NCBI GenBank assembly: GCA_037576215.1
Contig: JBANDB010000018.1
Span: forward strand, 620,001 to 684,000
DNA from: Armillaria gallica
Lineage: Eukaryota > Basidiomycota > Agaricomycetes > Agaricales > Physalacriaceae
Reading direction: 5' to 3'
DNA length: 64,000 nt
In this document: positions 21,434-33,385 of the stretch, one piece after another
How the letters are laid out: every line of letters starts with the position of its first letter
How positions within the stretch are numbered: the first letter of the stretch is position 1
The notes under the pieces: generated by a model
Seen by the model: the letters and a program-made list of their open reading frames with translations, nothing else
Database searches by the model: none
Told to the model about the DNA's origin: nothing
Translations under genes and position numbers: made by a program

Positions 21434-24400
21434 CCTTCTCTTAAATATATCCAAGACTGCTGACTTGAGGATGATATTCCTGACATACAGTAGCCGAACG
21501 TGCCCGGTTTAGATTGAATGTACGCAGGGGTCATAATACTTTACTGATCGTTGTATATTACTCAATTATTGTTAGCGCTCTTTGTATTCTTAAATAAGTG
21601 CTTGCGCTCTCATGCAGATATGTCCGTGGTACTTACTCTAACCTTTATACATCTTTTCGCAATCAAAAACAGCGAAAAAAGTAGGGTAATATTACAGGCT
21701 TTGGCCCAGTTGGGCCGAAATGGAAGCACTCGAGTGGAGTAGGGACGAGTCTCGTGCTTTCTAGGGATCGAGTCGTCATATTCTCAGTTCCTAGCGGGCG
21801 CTTCGTAGCCAGTGAAAAACCATACAAGCGTGTCGTGGGATGATGATCGGAACTTCGCCTCTCATTCGTGTTAGTTCGTACGCATATAGGCCACTGACCT
21901 TGGTCGACCTCAATGAAAGGTACAAAGTACTGTCGCAGACTCGTGTGTACACCAAGGACTAGTTCCAGACTCTAATGATTGCTATGATAATTGTACACGC
22001 GCCGTGCTCAAACTAGTCTGAACGCCACAAAATGAAGATCCCGAGGGCTAAACTGACCCTTGAGCTAGCTGTCAGAAGCACCACTGAGAAAGCACTGTAC
22101 ACTGTCTGGAAAATAGACTGGAACGCAGACGAGAGCTACGCCTCCAAACATCACAATGTGACGGGAACGGTTCGAAAATTTCAAATGACCTTCACCAGTT
22201 CGGCAATTAGGATCCAGCACCCAGGATCCGGGCGTGAGAGTAGCCCGACGGATACAAAGCTGCAGATCGTCCAGTTTCGAGAGAGCTAAACGTCACATAA
22301 CGTACATAGTTGATATTCATCGACAAAAATACAAGGTTTTCGCGACTTTTTGCCACAAATTTGATTTGACAAAACCATGTGGTGGCTAGTCGGAAGCTGG
22401 GCGTGGCGTCAGAGCTGATATCAAAATATATGGAACAAAGGGCATGAAGGCGTAAAAATGCACGTTGTGTTGATAATTTCAGGTGGTCTGCTCTACGGGA
22501 AATATTTGGTCCATCACCAGTACATGTTCCCAGGTGCAAAGCACCTGCTAATACCGAATCAGTCCATCATGATCAAGGCACAGAATGAGGAGCAGGGAGA
22601 TAGACATACTGAGAAAGACAATAAAGGCAAGTGCCATTGGCGATAAGTCAGCAGAAGCGCGCTGGCAAGAAGCAAAACTTCTTCGAAAGGCACAGGCTCC
22701 GCCGCTGCCGTCATTTCGTCCAAGTACAATCAATCCCGTTCTTTCATTGGTGGGGTTCATCGCCACCGAGGCCGGTTCTCTACACATTGGGACAAATGTT
22801 TTATCCTCTCTGTTCCCATGTAGAGCCTTGCAGGGTGTTTACTGGTGGTATCCCAAAAGTTATCCCGTCTAGCGAAGGGGAACAAAAATATCGTCGGAGA
22901 ACGTGTTACGAGATCAGAGTCCTGATCCGTTGTTTCTTGGTAGAAATCCGTTCACGACGGGAGGACCATATTGGACAATATTTGAAACTACATTGTCGGC
23001 CTAGATGGTAGATATCCGTTGAGCGGAGCTGGGCAACCCCGAGTCTTGGGGACGTGTTAGTATGGTCTATGCAAGGGCTACGTAGACCATGGTCTTGAAT
23101 TCCTCCGATCGCTACACAATTTGCAAAATGGACCATTCAGCATTTTCTTGGATCTTGGCAAAAGTCGTCTAGCCTCAACGTTTTCCGCAGCTAGACGTCG
23201 AACTGGGTAATTTGAACACTTTGTTGTAAGTGGGCGGCAGGAGAATTTACGTTGACGGGAGTGACGGAGAAAAGCCTGCGCATCGAGATAGATAGACTTG
23301 GTGACACCATAGGCTAAGCGAGCGCAGTTTTCGTCGGGAGGATCCTTCGTCGTCATTGACATCGTCCGATCAGCATCTTTTGGGGTTTGGAGTTAGATAG
23401 AGGGGGGGGTCCCGTTTGAGTGACATTTCTGTCTTTGACTTGAATCCATAAATTGCGGAGTCCTGCCTGGATAACTAAGCGAAAATGATAGAGCAAAGTT
23501 AGAATGAGAACCGCTTTACTACTCTAGGGATTATACCATGGCCATGCATCCACGTTCTTGTACCTTCACCGAAGATCACCAGGGCCAACCTCGCCTATAC
23601 CACGTCTCGGTTAACAGTGGCCCCAGGCAAGTCCTGCAGATCAGCATACGAACCTGAACAGAGTATCGGGTATTTCCATCGGGGATCACCCCCGTATTTT
23701 GGGCCGACTGCGCCCACATCCTAGCATTCTTTACCAGTCATGGTGGAGATTTGTCCTGATTTGTCGAGTCCGCGTCAGTCACGTGCTGTAACACCGGCAC
23801 ACGGACCGGTGATCCCTCTGCGGCGATTTTCCTGCTGATTTCCTTTTCATCCCACAGCGTTTGTACCGGAAGCAACGCCACATAAACAGACGCCCTTCGA
23901 CACTCACGTACATTCACAGCTATTTCTCAGCCCTGGACCTGGGTTCTTATGTCGACACTCATGAATCCTAAAGTTTTTTTTTACCCCTTGCCAGGCTGGA
24001 TCAGTGATCACACGAATATATGTCGATGGGAATTCCTCTCTTCAAGCCAATCCCTCGGCCCCCGGTTCGCTTCATCAGGCGCCCTACGCAGCAAAAGATC
24101 ATCAAAACCCCTGTAAGGTCGATCGGTCAACTTTTGTTTTCGGCACTCAAATTCGAAAACGCCCCTTAGGTAAATCAATGGCTATACTAGTACGTTCCTG
24201 TGTCTATCGGTTGTTTGTGCGCTTGATCTCTCTCGTTTCGTGACCGTACGCCGACTTGGGAGGTGCAGTCGAGTTGCACCCGGACAGACTGGACCTGCTG
24301 TCTGGAACGAATTGTTTCACTGTTCAAGCTACTGTCGACTTCCTTCTGAGCCTTGTGACTGGGTTCTCGTCCGCGATTCTGAACTGCTGACATGGATGGA

Positions 24401-27400
24401 AGATTTGATCAGTGCTGGGTCTAGCCTTCAAAGTTTCCCGAGTCCGACCGTAGGCCTCCGTACGCTCACGCAGTTTATCTAAATATCAAGGGTGTCCTCA
24501 CCTATTTGGCGAAAAGCCGGTGATACAATTGACGCGTAATGAAACTCCGAATATGGGTGAGAAGGCCACCGTGCGACATTAGGCCGAAAAATATTGATCG
24601 AGCATACAGGACTTTGTCTCAGCGCATCGAAAATGGGCCGCTTGTTCATATGTTTTGACTAGTTAATTCACTTGAGTGAGATTTCTTCACGCGGGAGATG
24701 CTCCCTGCTTCTCTATTATTTTATTCATCGCTCGTGACCGAACTTATCAGGACTCGGAGCCGCATGCGTCGGTGATGATCATTTACGATTGGGGAGATCG
24801 CGTTCTATTGGCCGTGTGGATTTGAGTTTTCGATTTCGAAATGTGCGAGTAAATGGTTACGATATCTGGCTTGGCGCTGGAATAATTTACAATCATCTAG
24901 CTGCGGGGGTTGGTATCTGTGGTGGTTGTTGGTCTTTATCTTAAAATCCCCCGGAATCAAGTGCCGGCCCTAGTCATTGCTACTGGAAATGATCGGATGC
25001 AAGCTATTGGAGATACAAGTGATCATTTGCATTCGGTAACTTGGGTCCTGCCGCTTTTGATTCTTCACTCGGGCATTCTTTCTGTCGGCCGGATGTAGAG
25101 CATTTTAAGTCAAACAATAATTGGCTGGAACGCCGAGTCATCTGCTGTAATGTTTACCGTTTATGCTTGTTCGGTAACTTGGGGCCATCCGTTGTGTTAT
25201 GATGCGGAGCCATTAGCGGATTGTATTGGAATTCCTGATGCTTTTACAGCGGGAGGAACTATAGAACAGGGCCGAGGTCGGAGGTGATTCTCAGTATCAA
25301 TTCTAATCCGTTTAACTGTTTGTTTTCCAAATCTAATTCAGTAATCTGGGTCCAGATGTTCTGTCCATCAGTTAAACTTCAAAATGTGCCACCGCATATG
25401 ACGGGTAGAATCTGGAGGTTCAAAAGTTCACCTGTTGAGGTGTAGTCGTTGACAAGAGAGTTCGTCTGGATACCTTAACTCCGAGTATCTTATTTAAAGA
25501 AGTCGGAAAGGAGGCTGATTGTTGGATAGGTGCCATGGCATTGTTACTGGCGACCGTTGGTCAGGACCGTAGCGACAACTAGCGCCCGTCTACCAATAGG
25601 ATGGGAGTCCGTGCCCATGATAGATCTACGTTCGCCCTTGATGCTTGAGAATTCAGCGCCAGCGACTTGGATACTGTCCTAGGATTGATAGGTCCGAGGA
25701 ATCGTGATACCTCCGAGAGCCTGAGATAATGAGTTACAAAAGAAAGTTATATTTACTGTAGGGGCTTCTGCAGTTGGACTATTGAAAGTCAGATATTGAT
25801 GCGGAGGAATTTCTCATGGAAAAATCGGTAGTGTGAGTGATAAACTTGGCCCTTGCAATAGACTCTAATTCCTCGATCAACCTGCAAGTTTTCTGGAATG
25901 CAATTCAAATGGTTCGGACGTTTCTCGTAAAGCGTTGGGTGAGCAGATAATTGAGATAGGTGTTTAGGTTTATGTCAAAACGTTCGGCGGTATCATCAGT
26001 CGCACTGAAGAGTACGTTTTTAGGTCTGCGGTCATCCATCCGGCCTTCAAATTTATTACAACATTATAGGACTCATGTTCAATCGGATCCTTGCCTATAG
26101 CTGCACGGACCGGAGGAGAAAACGAGATTGACTCGCTTTTGTCGGGGGAGAGGCGGTGGCTCGGAAAAGGCCCGGCATTGAAGTCTACTTGAAAATAAAT
26201 TTCTGGGCAATCGAATGCCATGTACTAGGTTACTGTTTTGTATCGCCGTTATGGAGTTTTTGAATTCGTCTTCACTGGAGAAACTACGCCAATGCGGAGT
26301 GATTTGATGACGTCTATTTGACGGAGGAGCGTTACAGATGTGTCGGACCATTTTGGAGATTGTAAGGCCCCGACAAAAGCGCGTATGTCTACGTACGACT
26401 GAGCGGCAGTAGGCTATTAGTAGGCCTCGGTGCCGTCCTGTATGTTCGCGGGTAGAGTGTCCTTGAGAATGGCTTAGCGGGTGCTGTCAGGGCTCACTTG
26501 AGTCGTACTATAATGAAGCCCTTGGAATTGCCGTAAGAGTTACGGTAGACGAGTACCTTGTTTTATTATTGTACACATTCGAGTTCACCGTCTGTTGAAA
26601 TGGTGTAATCGATGCTGGTGCAATATTTTATAGTGGCGTCGCGGTACCATTCGAGTCCGAAGAATCAGTCAAATGACGGATCTGTCTTTGTGACTCAGTT
26701 AGCCGATACGCGAGTTTTGCAAATAGTTTGAAATCTGTATATGAGCGTGATGGATCTGGACTCGTAACGGTGGGAATGGGACGCGAAAAAATGATGGGCA
26801 AAAGGGTAAGAATTGAAAGCGCGTGAGAGTGGTGCATAAGAATGCTGGGGGATCGGAGGTAAGATACAGAGCGAGAAGTAAGGGTGAGAGGTAAAGCGCG
26901 AGCGTGTCGCATGGGAGGCCAACTGCGGAACGGAGGAATGGTCAAAGGCGGTTTAGACGCGGCCAGAGCTCGCTTTGATTTGGCTATACAGACTACACCG
27001 AAAATTGATAAAAAAGGGTGACTCCCAGCAAATTTTGTCGACGTGTATATACGTATACGGTCGTAACGGCGCGCGGGTAGGTAAGCGCCCTGAGAGAAGC
27101 CACGAGGGACCGGAGGCAAAAGCCGATGGAAGCAAGGCACGTGTAGCAAGTGCCTGTCATGCTAGATCCCCTGAGCCAAACAGTGAACGGTGACCAAGAT
27201 AAGAAAATAATAATAATCCTTGAATTCCTTGTTGAGACGGAGAAGAAACCCAAATAACGTATTGCGTGCTCAAAGGCGGACCGCATGGGCGACATCAAGC
27301 AATGATGCAAGGATAAGAAAATAAATCCCGCCGGCAAAAAGCCCCGGACCCCCGGCTCGTATTATCCCATCACACACTCACAAACAACCCTCCTTCTCTC

Positions 27401-27415
27401 CATCCACCGTCGTCG
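21434..27415. other. Six-kilobase stretch without a recognisable gene
   Basis: No frame above about 175 codons, none with a known motif, and no exon chain I could assemble. There are hints of degraded repeats, such as 'cggtaacttgggtcctgccg' near 25035 and 'cggtaacttggggccatccg' near 25172. The right end must contain the promoter of the transcription factor at 27416. It could be decayed mobile DNA, long non-coding transcripts or simple intergenic sequence. Confidence 0.45.
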
Positions 27416-29958
27416 ATGGATTATTCATTTTTCCCTTCCCCGCCCGCCTCGTCCATTGACCAGCCTAACCAGGCCTACCCACCGTTTCCGACGTCCAGCT
27501 CCAGCAGCAATACCCCTACCTCGACACAGCAACAGCAGAACGGCCGGGAAAGCCTGTCGCTGAATCTCTCGTCGCTTTCTGTCGGCTCATCGCCAGCTTC
27601 TCCAGCGCCGTCTCTTCAACGAACTGAAAGAAAACGCTCTTTTACTAGCAGCACAACACCGCCTCCAACAGACGACGACCAGGATCAGGATATGGAATCG
27701 TCACCAACAGAAGGACCACCCGGATCAGCGACCATTGGTGTCCTGGGCAAGCCAATGCCAACCAACAATTTTGTTACAAAGTTGTACCAGTACGTACTCC
27801 TTTTTCCTTCCCCAATGCAATTCTCAATGCTAAGTATGGTAGAATGATTTCAGATCCTAAATCCGCGCATTTTATTGCGTGGACTGAACTCGGGACGTCG
27901 TTTGTCGTGTCAAATGTGGGAGAGTTCAGTCGGAGCATCCTAGGCAGCCACTTCAAGCATAATAACGTGCGTGCTACTAAAATATCTGATGGTAGCAACA
28001 GCACTTGACACTGCCAACGTAGTTCTCGTCGTTCGTGCGACAGCTCAACATGTACGGCTTCCACAAAATCAATCGCACGCCTCGTGCACAGCGTACTTCT
28101 ACCGACTCTCAGACTTGGGAATTCTCGCATCACAAGTTTTTACGGGGACGTCCCGACTTGCTTGATGAAATCAAGCGCAAAGCACTAGAGCCCGATTTGG
28201 GCGCGAAGCATAGAGTCGAGTTGCCGGGAGAGGTGAGCATTCTTCTATTGCTGCGTTCTTTTCGCCTTCGTGCCGGGATTTTCCATGGCATTTATTCTCC
28301 TCCTCGGATTATTATTCATTCCTTTTCTTCAGGTCGCCGCTCAACTTGCAGGCATGCGCGACGATAACCGCCGTATGTGGGACGCCCTTGTTCACGAGCG
28401 TCGCAAGGTAGAACGCCTTACCAACGTTGTCGCAAGATTATGGGATTTCGTTGGCAAAGGTTTCCCAGGTAGTCGTGAGTACATCTCTTTCATTTTGACT
28501 TTCTTTCGTTTTTGCTTTCCCTCTCTTCTACTTCTTCAACGTATCCGCCAGTTCCATTTTACACGTCTCCGTTGTGTATTCTCGCGTCCTGCCTTGCTCC
28601 GTCCTTTCTCGCCACCCACTTTTCGCCTCGTTTTCCGCGCGCTTTATCCCCCTACGCCAAAGCCACGCCGTCGCGAATGCTTTGACTTCTCCTCTGTTGC
28701 CAGTTGCCTCCACATGTTTGCCGTATGTTTTCTGCGCCTCCACTGCGTTATATTTCCCTTCCGTTTCTCCATGCGCTCACCTATCTTACGCATATATGCG
28801 GATGCTTTTGCTACGTTTACCATTCCCAGGCTCTCGTATCAACTGTGATTCTTCTTCAGTACATCCGTTCTTCCTATCTTTGCTTTCTATTTACTGGGAT
28901 CTTGTCTGGCCTTCTCTTTCAGTTTACGTGTTCTATTACGCATTCCTGCTCACCAGTTTTCACATTCTTATGACACGTGCCATTCATACTACCTGGTTTG
29001 CTGCTGCTTTCCTCATGGTTTCGGCGTCCTTTCCGCGAGCGCCTGCTTTTGCCGCTTTGCCTTGTTTGCCTTCAAATTCGTACCTTAGCTGTACCTTTCG
29101 TCTTCCGCCTTTTCATCCGGTTCACACGTCCCTTTTCTTCTGTTCGCGGTACGCCCCTCCGCTGGCGTGATCCTTTTTTCTTGCCGCGCCTCTACGAGGT
29201 TCCTCTCTTGCGTCCAACATCTTGATGCGCGCTTTGCTGCTCTTTACGTATTATTCCGTCCCTTCGTTACCTTCTGTCATTTTTTGACCGCTGTTATCGG
29301 TGTTCATATTCTTCCAAAAGTTTCCCTGTGTTATCCCCAATACCCTTATTCCGCTTGCTGACACAACTTTACAGTCCCTCAATTCCCAGTGGAGTTATCC
29401 GAATCGCCGTCGCCGTCCTCGCCAAACCCGCCCCAACACTTCTCCAACCACAATCATAACCATATGTCCTCCATTTCACCTCATCCACACTCCTCTCTTC
29501 CCTCACCTAACCCTGGAATATACATCACGTCACCTGCTCCACCCCCAATGCTGCAGTATGCTGCGCATCCTGGAGGTGGTGATCGCAAACGTCCGCGGAT
29601 TGATACGTCTTCAAGTTTATTGGGCGTGGGGATGGGTGGGGGTATTTCAAGCGGTGGTATGGGCAGTGCCGGTACCCATTCACCCGGAGGTATTCTCTCC
29701 GCCCCTCCACACACCATCCCTGAAGAGGTGGTGAATGTTCGTAATTCGAAAAAGTTCTCGACGAGGGCACGAAGTGACTCGGCTCCCCTGGGTCATCAAC
29801 ACAGCTACTCTCAAGGCGGAGGAGGGTATTATCAGGGGCCTGGACCAAATTCTTGGGGAGTGCCCCAGGATTTGATCGGCCGGCCCAGAAGTGGGAGCGG
29901 GCTGGTCGGCGGGGGAGGAATGCAGAATATTGGAAACTTGGGTCGTGACGGGATATAG
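27416..29958 (+). CDS. Heat-shock-factor-type transcription factor
   Basis: Five exons, 27416-27789, 27843-27966, 28023-28232, 28333-28474 and 29375-29958, code for 477 residues with consistent phases. After a Ser/Pro/Gln-rich N-terminus of about 115 residues comes the HSF winged-helix DNA-binding domain: [40 protein letters not shown] and the hallmark [17 protein letters not shown] coiled coil follows ([19 protein letters not shown], then [18 protein letters not shown]). The C-terminal half is low-complexity, rich in Ser, Pro, His and Gly. There is no response-regulator receiver domain, so it is not Skn7. It presumably acts in the nucleus on nGAAn-type sites; whether it is Hsf1 or an Hsf2/Sfl1-like paralogue cannot be decided here. 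The fourth intron is exceptionally long. Confidence 0.9.
28475..29374 (+). other. Unusually long (900-base) pyrimidine-rich intron of the HSF-type gene
   Basis: Starts GTGAGTACATC after FPGS and ends ACTTTACAG before LPQFPVEL. The other introns of the gene are 53 to 100 bases. It is very rich in C and T on the coding strand and contains chance open frames, none with motifs. Confidence 0.7.
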
Positions 29959-30872
29959 CGTAACGCGTGTCCTGTGGCGGCATTTTCGCGGAAGGAATAT
30001 GCTCCGAATTTATTCCTTTGCTTCCCTTCATTCCCTCATTTTGCCTTGTTTTTTTTTGGACCTTCATCTATCGGACTGATGTGTGTTATCCTTACCTCCA
30101 TGTAGAGTTTCCAGTCGCGCGCCTCCATCCCTCCTTCGCTTCCGCTTCATCTCGTCCGTGGTTCCTTCCCCTCATTCTGTACCTATACCATGATCTCCCC
30201 ACACTCTTTCATACCTCCCAACCCTCTCTGTTTACCCTTGCATCTCATCCTCACCATGGACCACATATACCGCCTTCCTCCATTTCACGCGCACAAAAGG
30301 CCACCGTTCAATCTCAGACGCGCCAGGACCCGAAAAAAAAATCATAGATCTCTAGGCCACTCTCTCGTTCCACCTTTGGATCCTCCCACGCTCCGCACGC
30401 CCGTGTAAATAAATCACACGTGTACATATACGTCTATCGCTCTGTCTCGCTATCGTTTGCTTAGAGTTTTTTTTTCCCATGCCCAAGAAATATCAAACAT
30501 CATTGGAATACCTTTTCCGGGTTCTTCTTTTTCCCTGTTATTGTGTTGAGGGGCGGACACTTGTATGAAGTTAGACACCGGTGGCAGGGGGTTTTCATTC
30601 AAGCTTTGCTTTCGTCCTCAGTGTATTATTGCATACCATTCGCTACTTTGGGTCCATATTTGCATTATTTATCGATCTTCATGGACTCATCTTCTCGTTG
30701 TTGCTCGTTACATCTGTGTTTTGTATCACTAGTCTTGTTTTCTTGTGGAAGATGCGTTTGAAGAGGGAGATTGTGTGAATAGTGTAAGAATTTGAACTTG
30801 GAATACTAAAAAGTTTTGGTGCCAGATGCACATTAAAGACATATGTATAATCGAGGCAGACAAAGTTTGTAG
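29959..30872. other. 3' region of the HSF-type gene and intergenic sequence
   Basis: About 900 bases that begin with the presumed 3' untranslated region of the HSF-type gene, C/T-rich with T runs. There is no independent gene. Small frames at 29967-30408 and 30543-30778 lack family motifs. Confidence 0.45.
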
Positions 30873-30953
30873 GTCGGTATCGATTAGGGGTTAAATCACT
30901 TCGTTGTGGTTAGTAACTCCGAAGAGCCGCAGGTTCGATTCCTGCTACCGACA
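30873..30953 (+). tRNA. tRNA-His (GTG) with a 9-base intron
   Basis: Full cloverleaf: acceptor GTCGGTA pairs with TACCGAC, D stem GATT/AATC, anticodon stem CTTCG/CGAAG with loop TTGTGG and anticodon GTG, and T arm GCAGGTTCGATTCCTGC. A 9-base intron (TTAGTAACT) follows the base after the anticodon. Discriminator A is followed by seven T, a Pol III terminator. Confidence 0.92.
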
Positions 30954-31663
30954 TTTTTTTCAACGCTTAATCTCGCCTCAATTTTCCAATGTCCAGACTC
31001 CAGAGTCCAGACCCCAGACTCCATATTGAATAGCGTAGGCTGTGTAGTTACTAGCGTGGGGCGAGGCTCTCGCGCTGCGCGCACGAAGTCCCCAAGGGAT
31101 AACTTAAGGATTCTTAGTGTCTTGATACGGTTATAAGGTCTCTTGATGGATCTGACCCAGCAGTCACCGCAACATCATATGTTCTGCTACGCCATTTCGT
31201 CTTCAGCTTGACAGGCAACCCTTGCCGGAACACCAGGGTAGATCACTGCAAGCAAAATTCTTCCCCCCTTCGATATTTCAGATCCAAAAGTCGTTTGCTT
31301 GTCATAGCTCTCTATAGTAGCGATAATATGCTTCAATGTCACTGTAAGACAGAGTAATACTTATTAGCCTCCGAAATTCACCGAGCAAAACTAGACTACC
31401 CAAACGGATACCTAGATTAATGGCACGACTGCGAGGGATTCATGGGCCGGGAGCGCCAAGGAGCGTACACAGCCAACAAGACTCGCGCCGTCATGTGTGC
31501 CGACTCGCCATATAAAAGTCTCGCAGAGCAGATAAGACTCGAGTGTAGGAGGAGTAGCAATATTGGGTAGAGGTGATCTAAACATAAGAGCGAATGTTAA
31601 ACGCCGAGCAAAATAGGTGAAAGGAAACGATACTAACGGCCGATCTCCTAGTTGAGTCACGGC
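30954..31663. other. No gene seen
   Basis: About 700 bases between the tRNA-His and the kinase remnant. A minus-strand frame at 31412-31660 could be a further decayed C-terminal exon of the kinase pseudogene, since it follows that gene's stop in the same direction, but the match to the family is weak. Confidence 0.35.
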
Positions 31664-32520
31664 TTAGAGGCGCCATCGGGAAAGCGATTTTCTCAGCGCG
31701 TCAAAACGTATGACCACATCATCTATGGTGGGACGCTCAGATGGATTTTCCTTGACCATATCTTCTACAAGCGGCCGTAAAAAGTCCAGACCTATTCTGG
31801 TAGGATTGCAGTGTTCTTTGGTCTAAAAGCAATGTTCAGGATCAGAATAGTGTGGTCTCATCTAGCATGTACATCAAAGAAATGCTCTCTAAGTATATTC
31901 CCAAGGTGGTATGTATCGGTAGGGAACGGATTACGTTCTATCGGCGCCTCAGGGTTGCAGTGTTCTGGTGCCGTTTTGTCCGCGCCCCAAAGGATCCACT
32001 CGTTGGGAATACCATCTGCTGGATCATACCGGCGCGCATGTTCAAAGTCGATGAGGTAGGATCGGGGCCAGCATGCGGTGTGTGTACAACTCGGGGAAAC
32101 GAGACCACTGCAGCCAACCTTCATGAACGGTCGTTCGGGAAGGAAACCTTTTGGATACATTTTCGTAGGATCCATCATGATGTTCATGAGCGTGCAATCA
32201 CTCCGAATTGTCTGACCCTTCGCCCACTCGGAGAACGATTGGACTCACCGGTGAGCAACGAAATGTTGGTGCATAAACTGAATGTCCTGCCATCGCGCCG
32301 ATTAGTACAAAAGAAGAACTGAGAAATACTGTACGCACTTCAAATACTTGTCTGAAACATTCAACCACTTCTCCTACTGTATCAAATGAAGGATCCCAGA
32401 ATAGTCGTCATATAGGGAGCACAAGAATCGCATGGTTGTCGTATTTCAGGACCTCAAGGACGGGAATGCAATGGTTTCTTGAATCAAGCGAATTCGAATT
32501 CTGGCGATCCTATTTCAACA
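31664..32520 (-). pseudogene. Mushroom protein-kinase-like pseudogene, 5'-truncated
   Basis: Reading on the minus strand, exons can be joined as HCIPVLEVLKYD, WDPSFDTVGEVVECFRQVFE, DIQFMHQHFVAHR, DCTLMNIMMDP, YLIDFEHARRYDPADG, APEHCNPEAP, FPTDTYHLGNIL and LVEDMVKENPSERPTIDDV. This is the C-terminal two-thirds of a kinase common in mushrooms. The catalytic HRD is formed across an intron, and DFG is DFE. An in-frame TGA at 32408-32410 interrupts the hinge region (VLPI-stop-RLFW). No N-terminal lobe or start codon can be found upstream of about 32520. I therefore call it a pseudogene. If the TGA were a sequencing error, a truncated kinase would remain. Confidence 0.7.
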
Positions 32521-33318
32521 CTCTTCAAAGTTCAGGATAACAGGTGCATTATCACTTAGCCGTACAGCAGACACAATGAAATGTCGCTATGAGGAGAATG
32601 AGCAAGGTAATTTTTAGATATCACAGACGTATACCGGTAAGCGAGATATGGCCTTTCTCTCCTTAATTGCATTTGTCGGTTCCCACTTGGGTGGTAACCT
32701 GTAACCTGATTGCTCGAGGAAGTGCTTTGTGTCAGCCCAGAATTGGTCAAGAATAGAGGTATACTACGCCCTTGGGTTGCCCGACTTTACCATGGGTGTG
32801 GTGGTGGATGACGTCATCATTGATGTATTCGGTAGTGGGCACGTCTTCCTCACATCATCGGCGGACGCGTCCCTGATAGCACGTGCTGAGACCACTGGCC
32901 CTTCTCTTCTTACCACCACCATCTTCTCCTGCTGGATAGCAGGTACCTCTCAGTGGCGTCAATAATGCTACTGCTATGCCCTGCGTTCAGCACAATCCTG
33001 TCTTTGGAATTAGGGACTTCCGTGCAGCAGCGCTCAGTTGCTGATCATGCTAGTTGACATTCTCGAGCTTTCTGGCGTTATGTCTTTCTAATCAAGACAG
33101 TGACTCATAAATCCCTTCTCGCTTACTGTGCACTTTCTTGGCGACAGACTCGAGTACGTTTTGGTAGGAGGTCTGGTCTAATTTAGACCCAGACGGAAAA
33201 CTCCGAACATGATGACGAATGTAAAAGCCGAACTTTTGCTCACCAACCAGTTTCGAGTTCGATGAATAATCCACTTTCAGCGGTTGAATCATTTTCAGGG
33301 CGAAAATTTTCTGACAGG
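32521..33318. other. No gene seen
   Basis: About 800 bases between the kinase remnant and the MFS promoter. Short frames only. It may contain the lost N-lobe of the kinase pseudogene in unrecognisable form. Confidence 0.4.
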
Positions 33319-33326
33319 TATAAAAG
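33319..33326 (+). promoter_or_regulatory. TATA box of MFS gene A
   Basis: TATAAAAG lies 60 bases before the ATG at 33386. The paralogue at 42316 has the same box at nearly the same distance, so this promoter layout was kept after gene duplication. Confidence 0.6.
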
Positions 33327-33385
33327 CGGCGAAAATGAAGAGAAAGCATCAACGCCCCTCTTCCACTCTGTCCACCTGTATCGCT

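Noticed and set aside
26628..27149. 173-codon minus-strand frame upstream of the HSF-type gene
   Set aside because: Composition is like low-complexity promoter sequence, with no motif and no plausible splice partner.
28270..29361. Several open frames of up to about 200 codons between exons 4 and 5 of the HSF-type gene
   Set aside because: They overlap in different registers, are rich in Phe, Leu and Pro from C/T-rich sequence, and fall in an intron with good borders.
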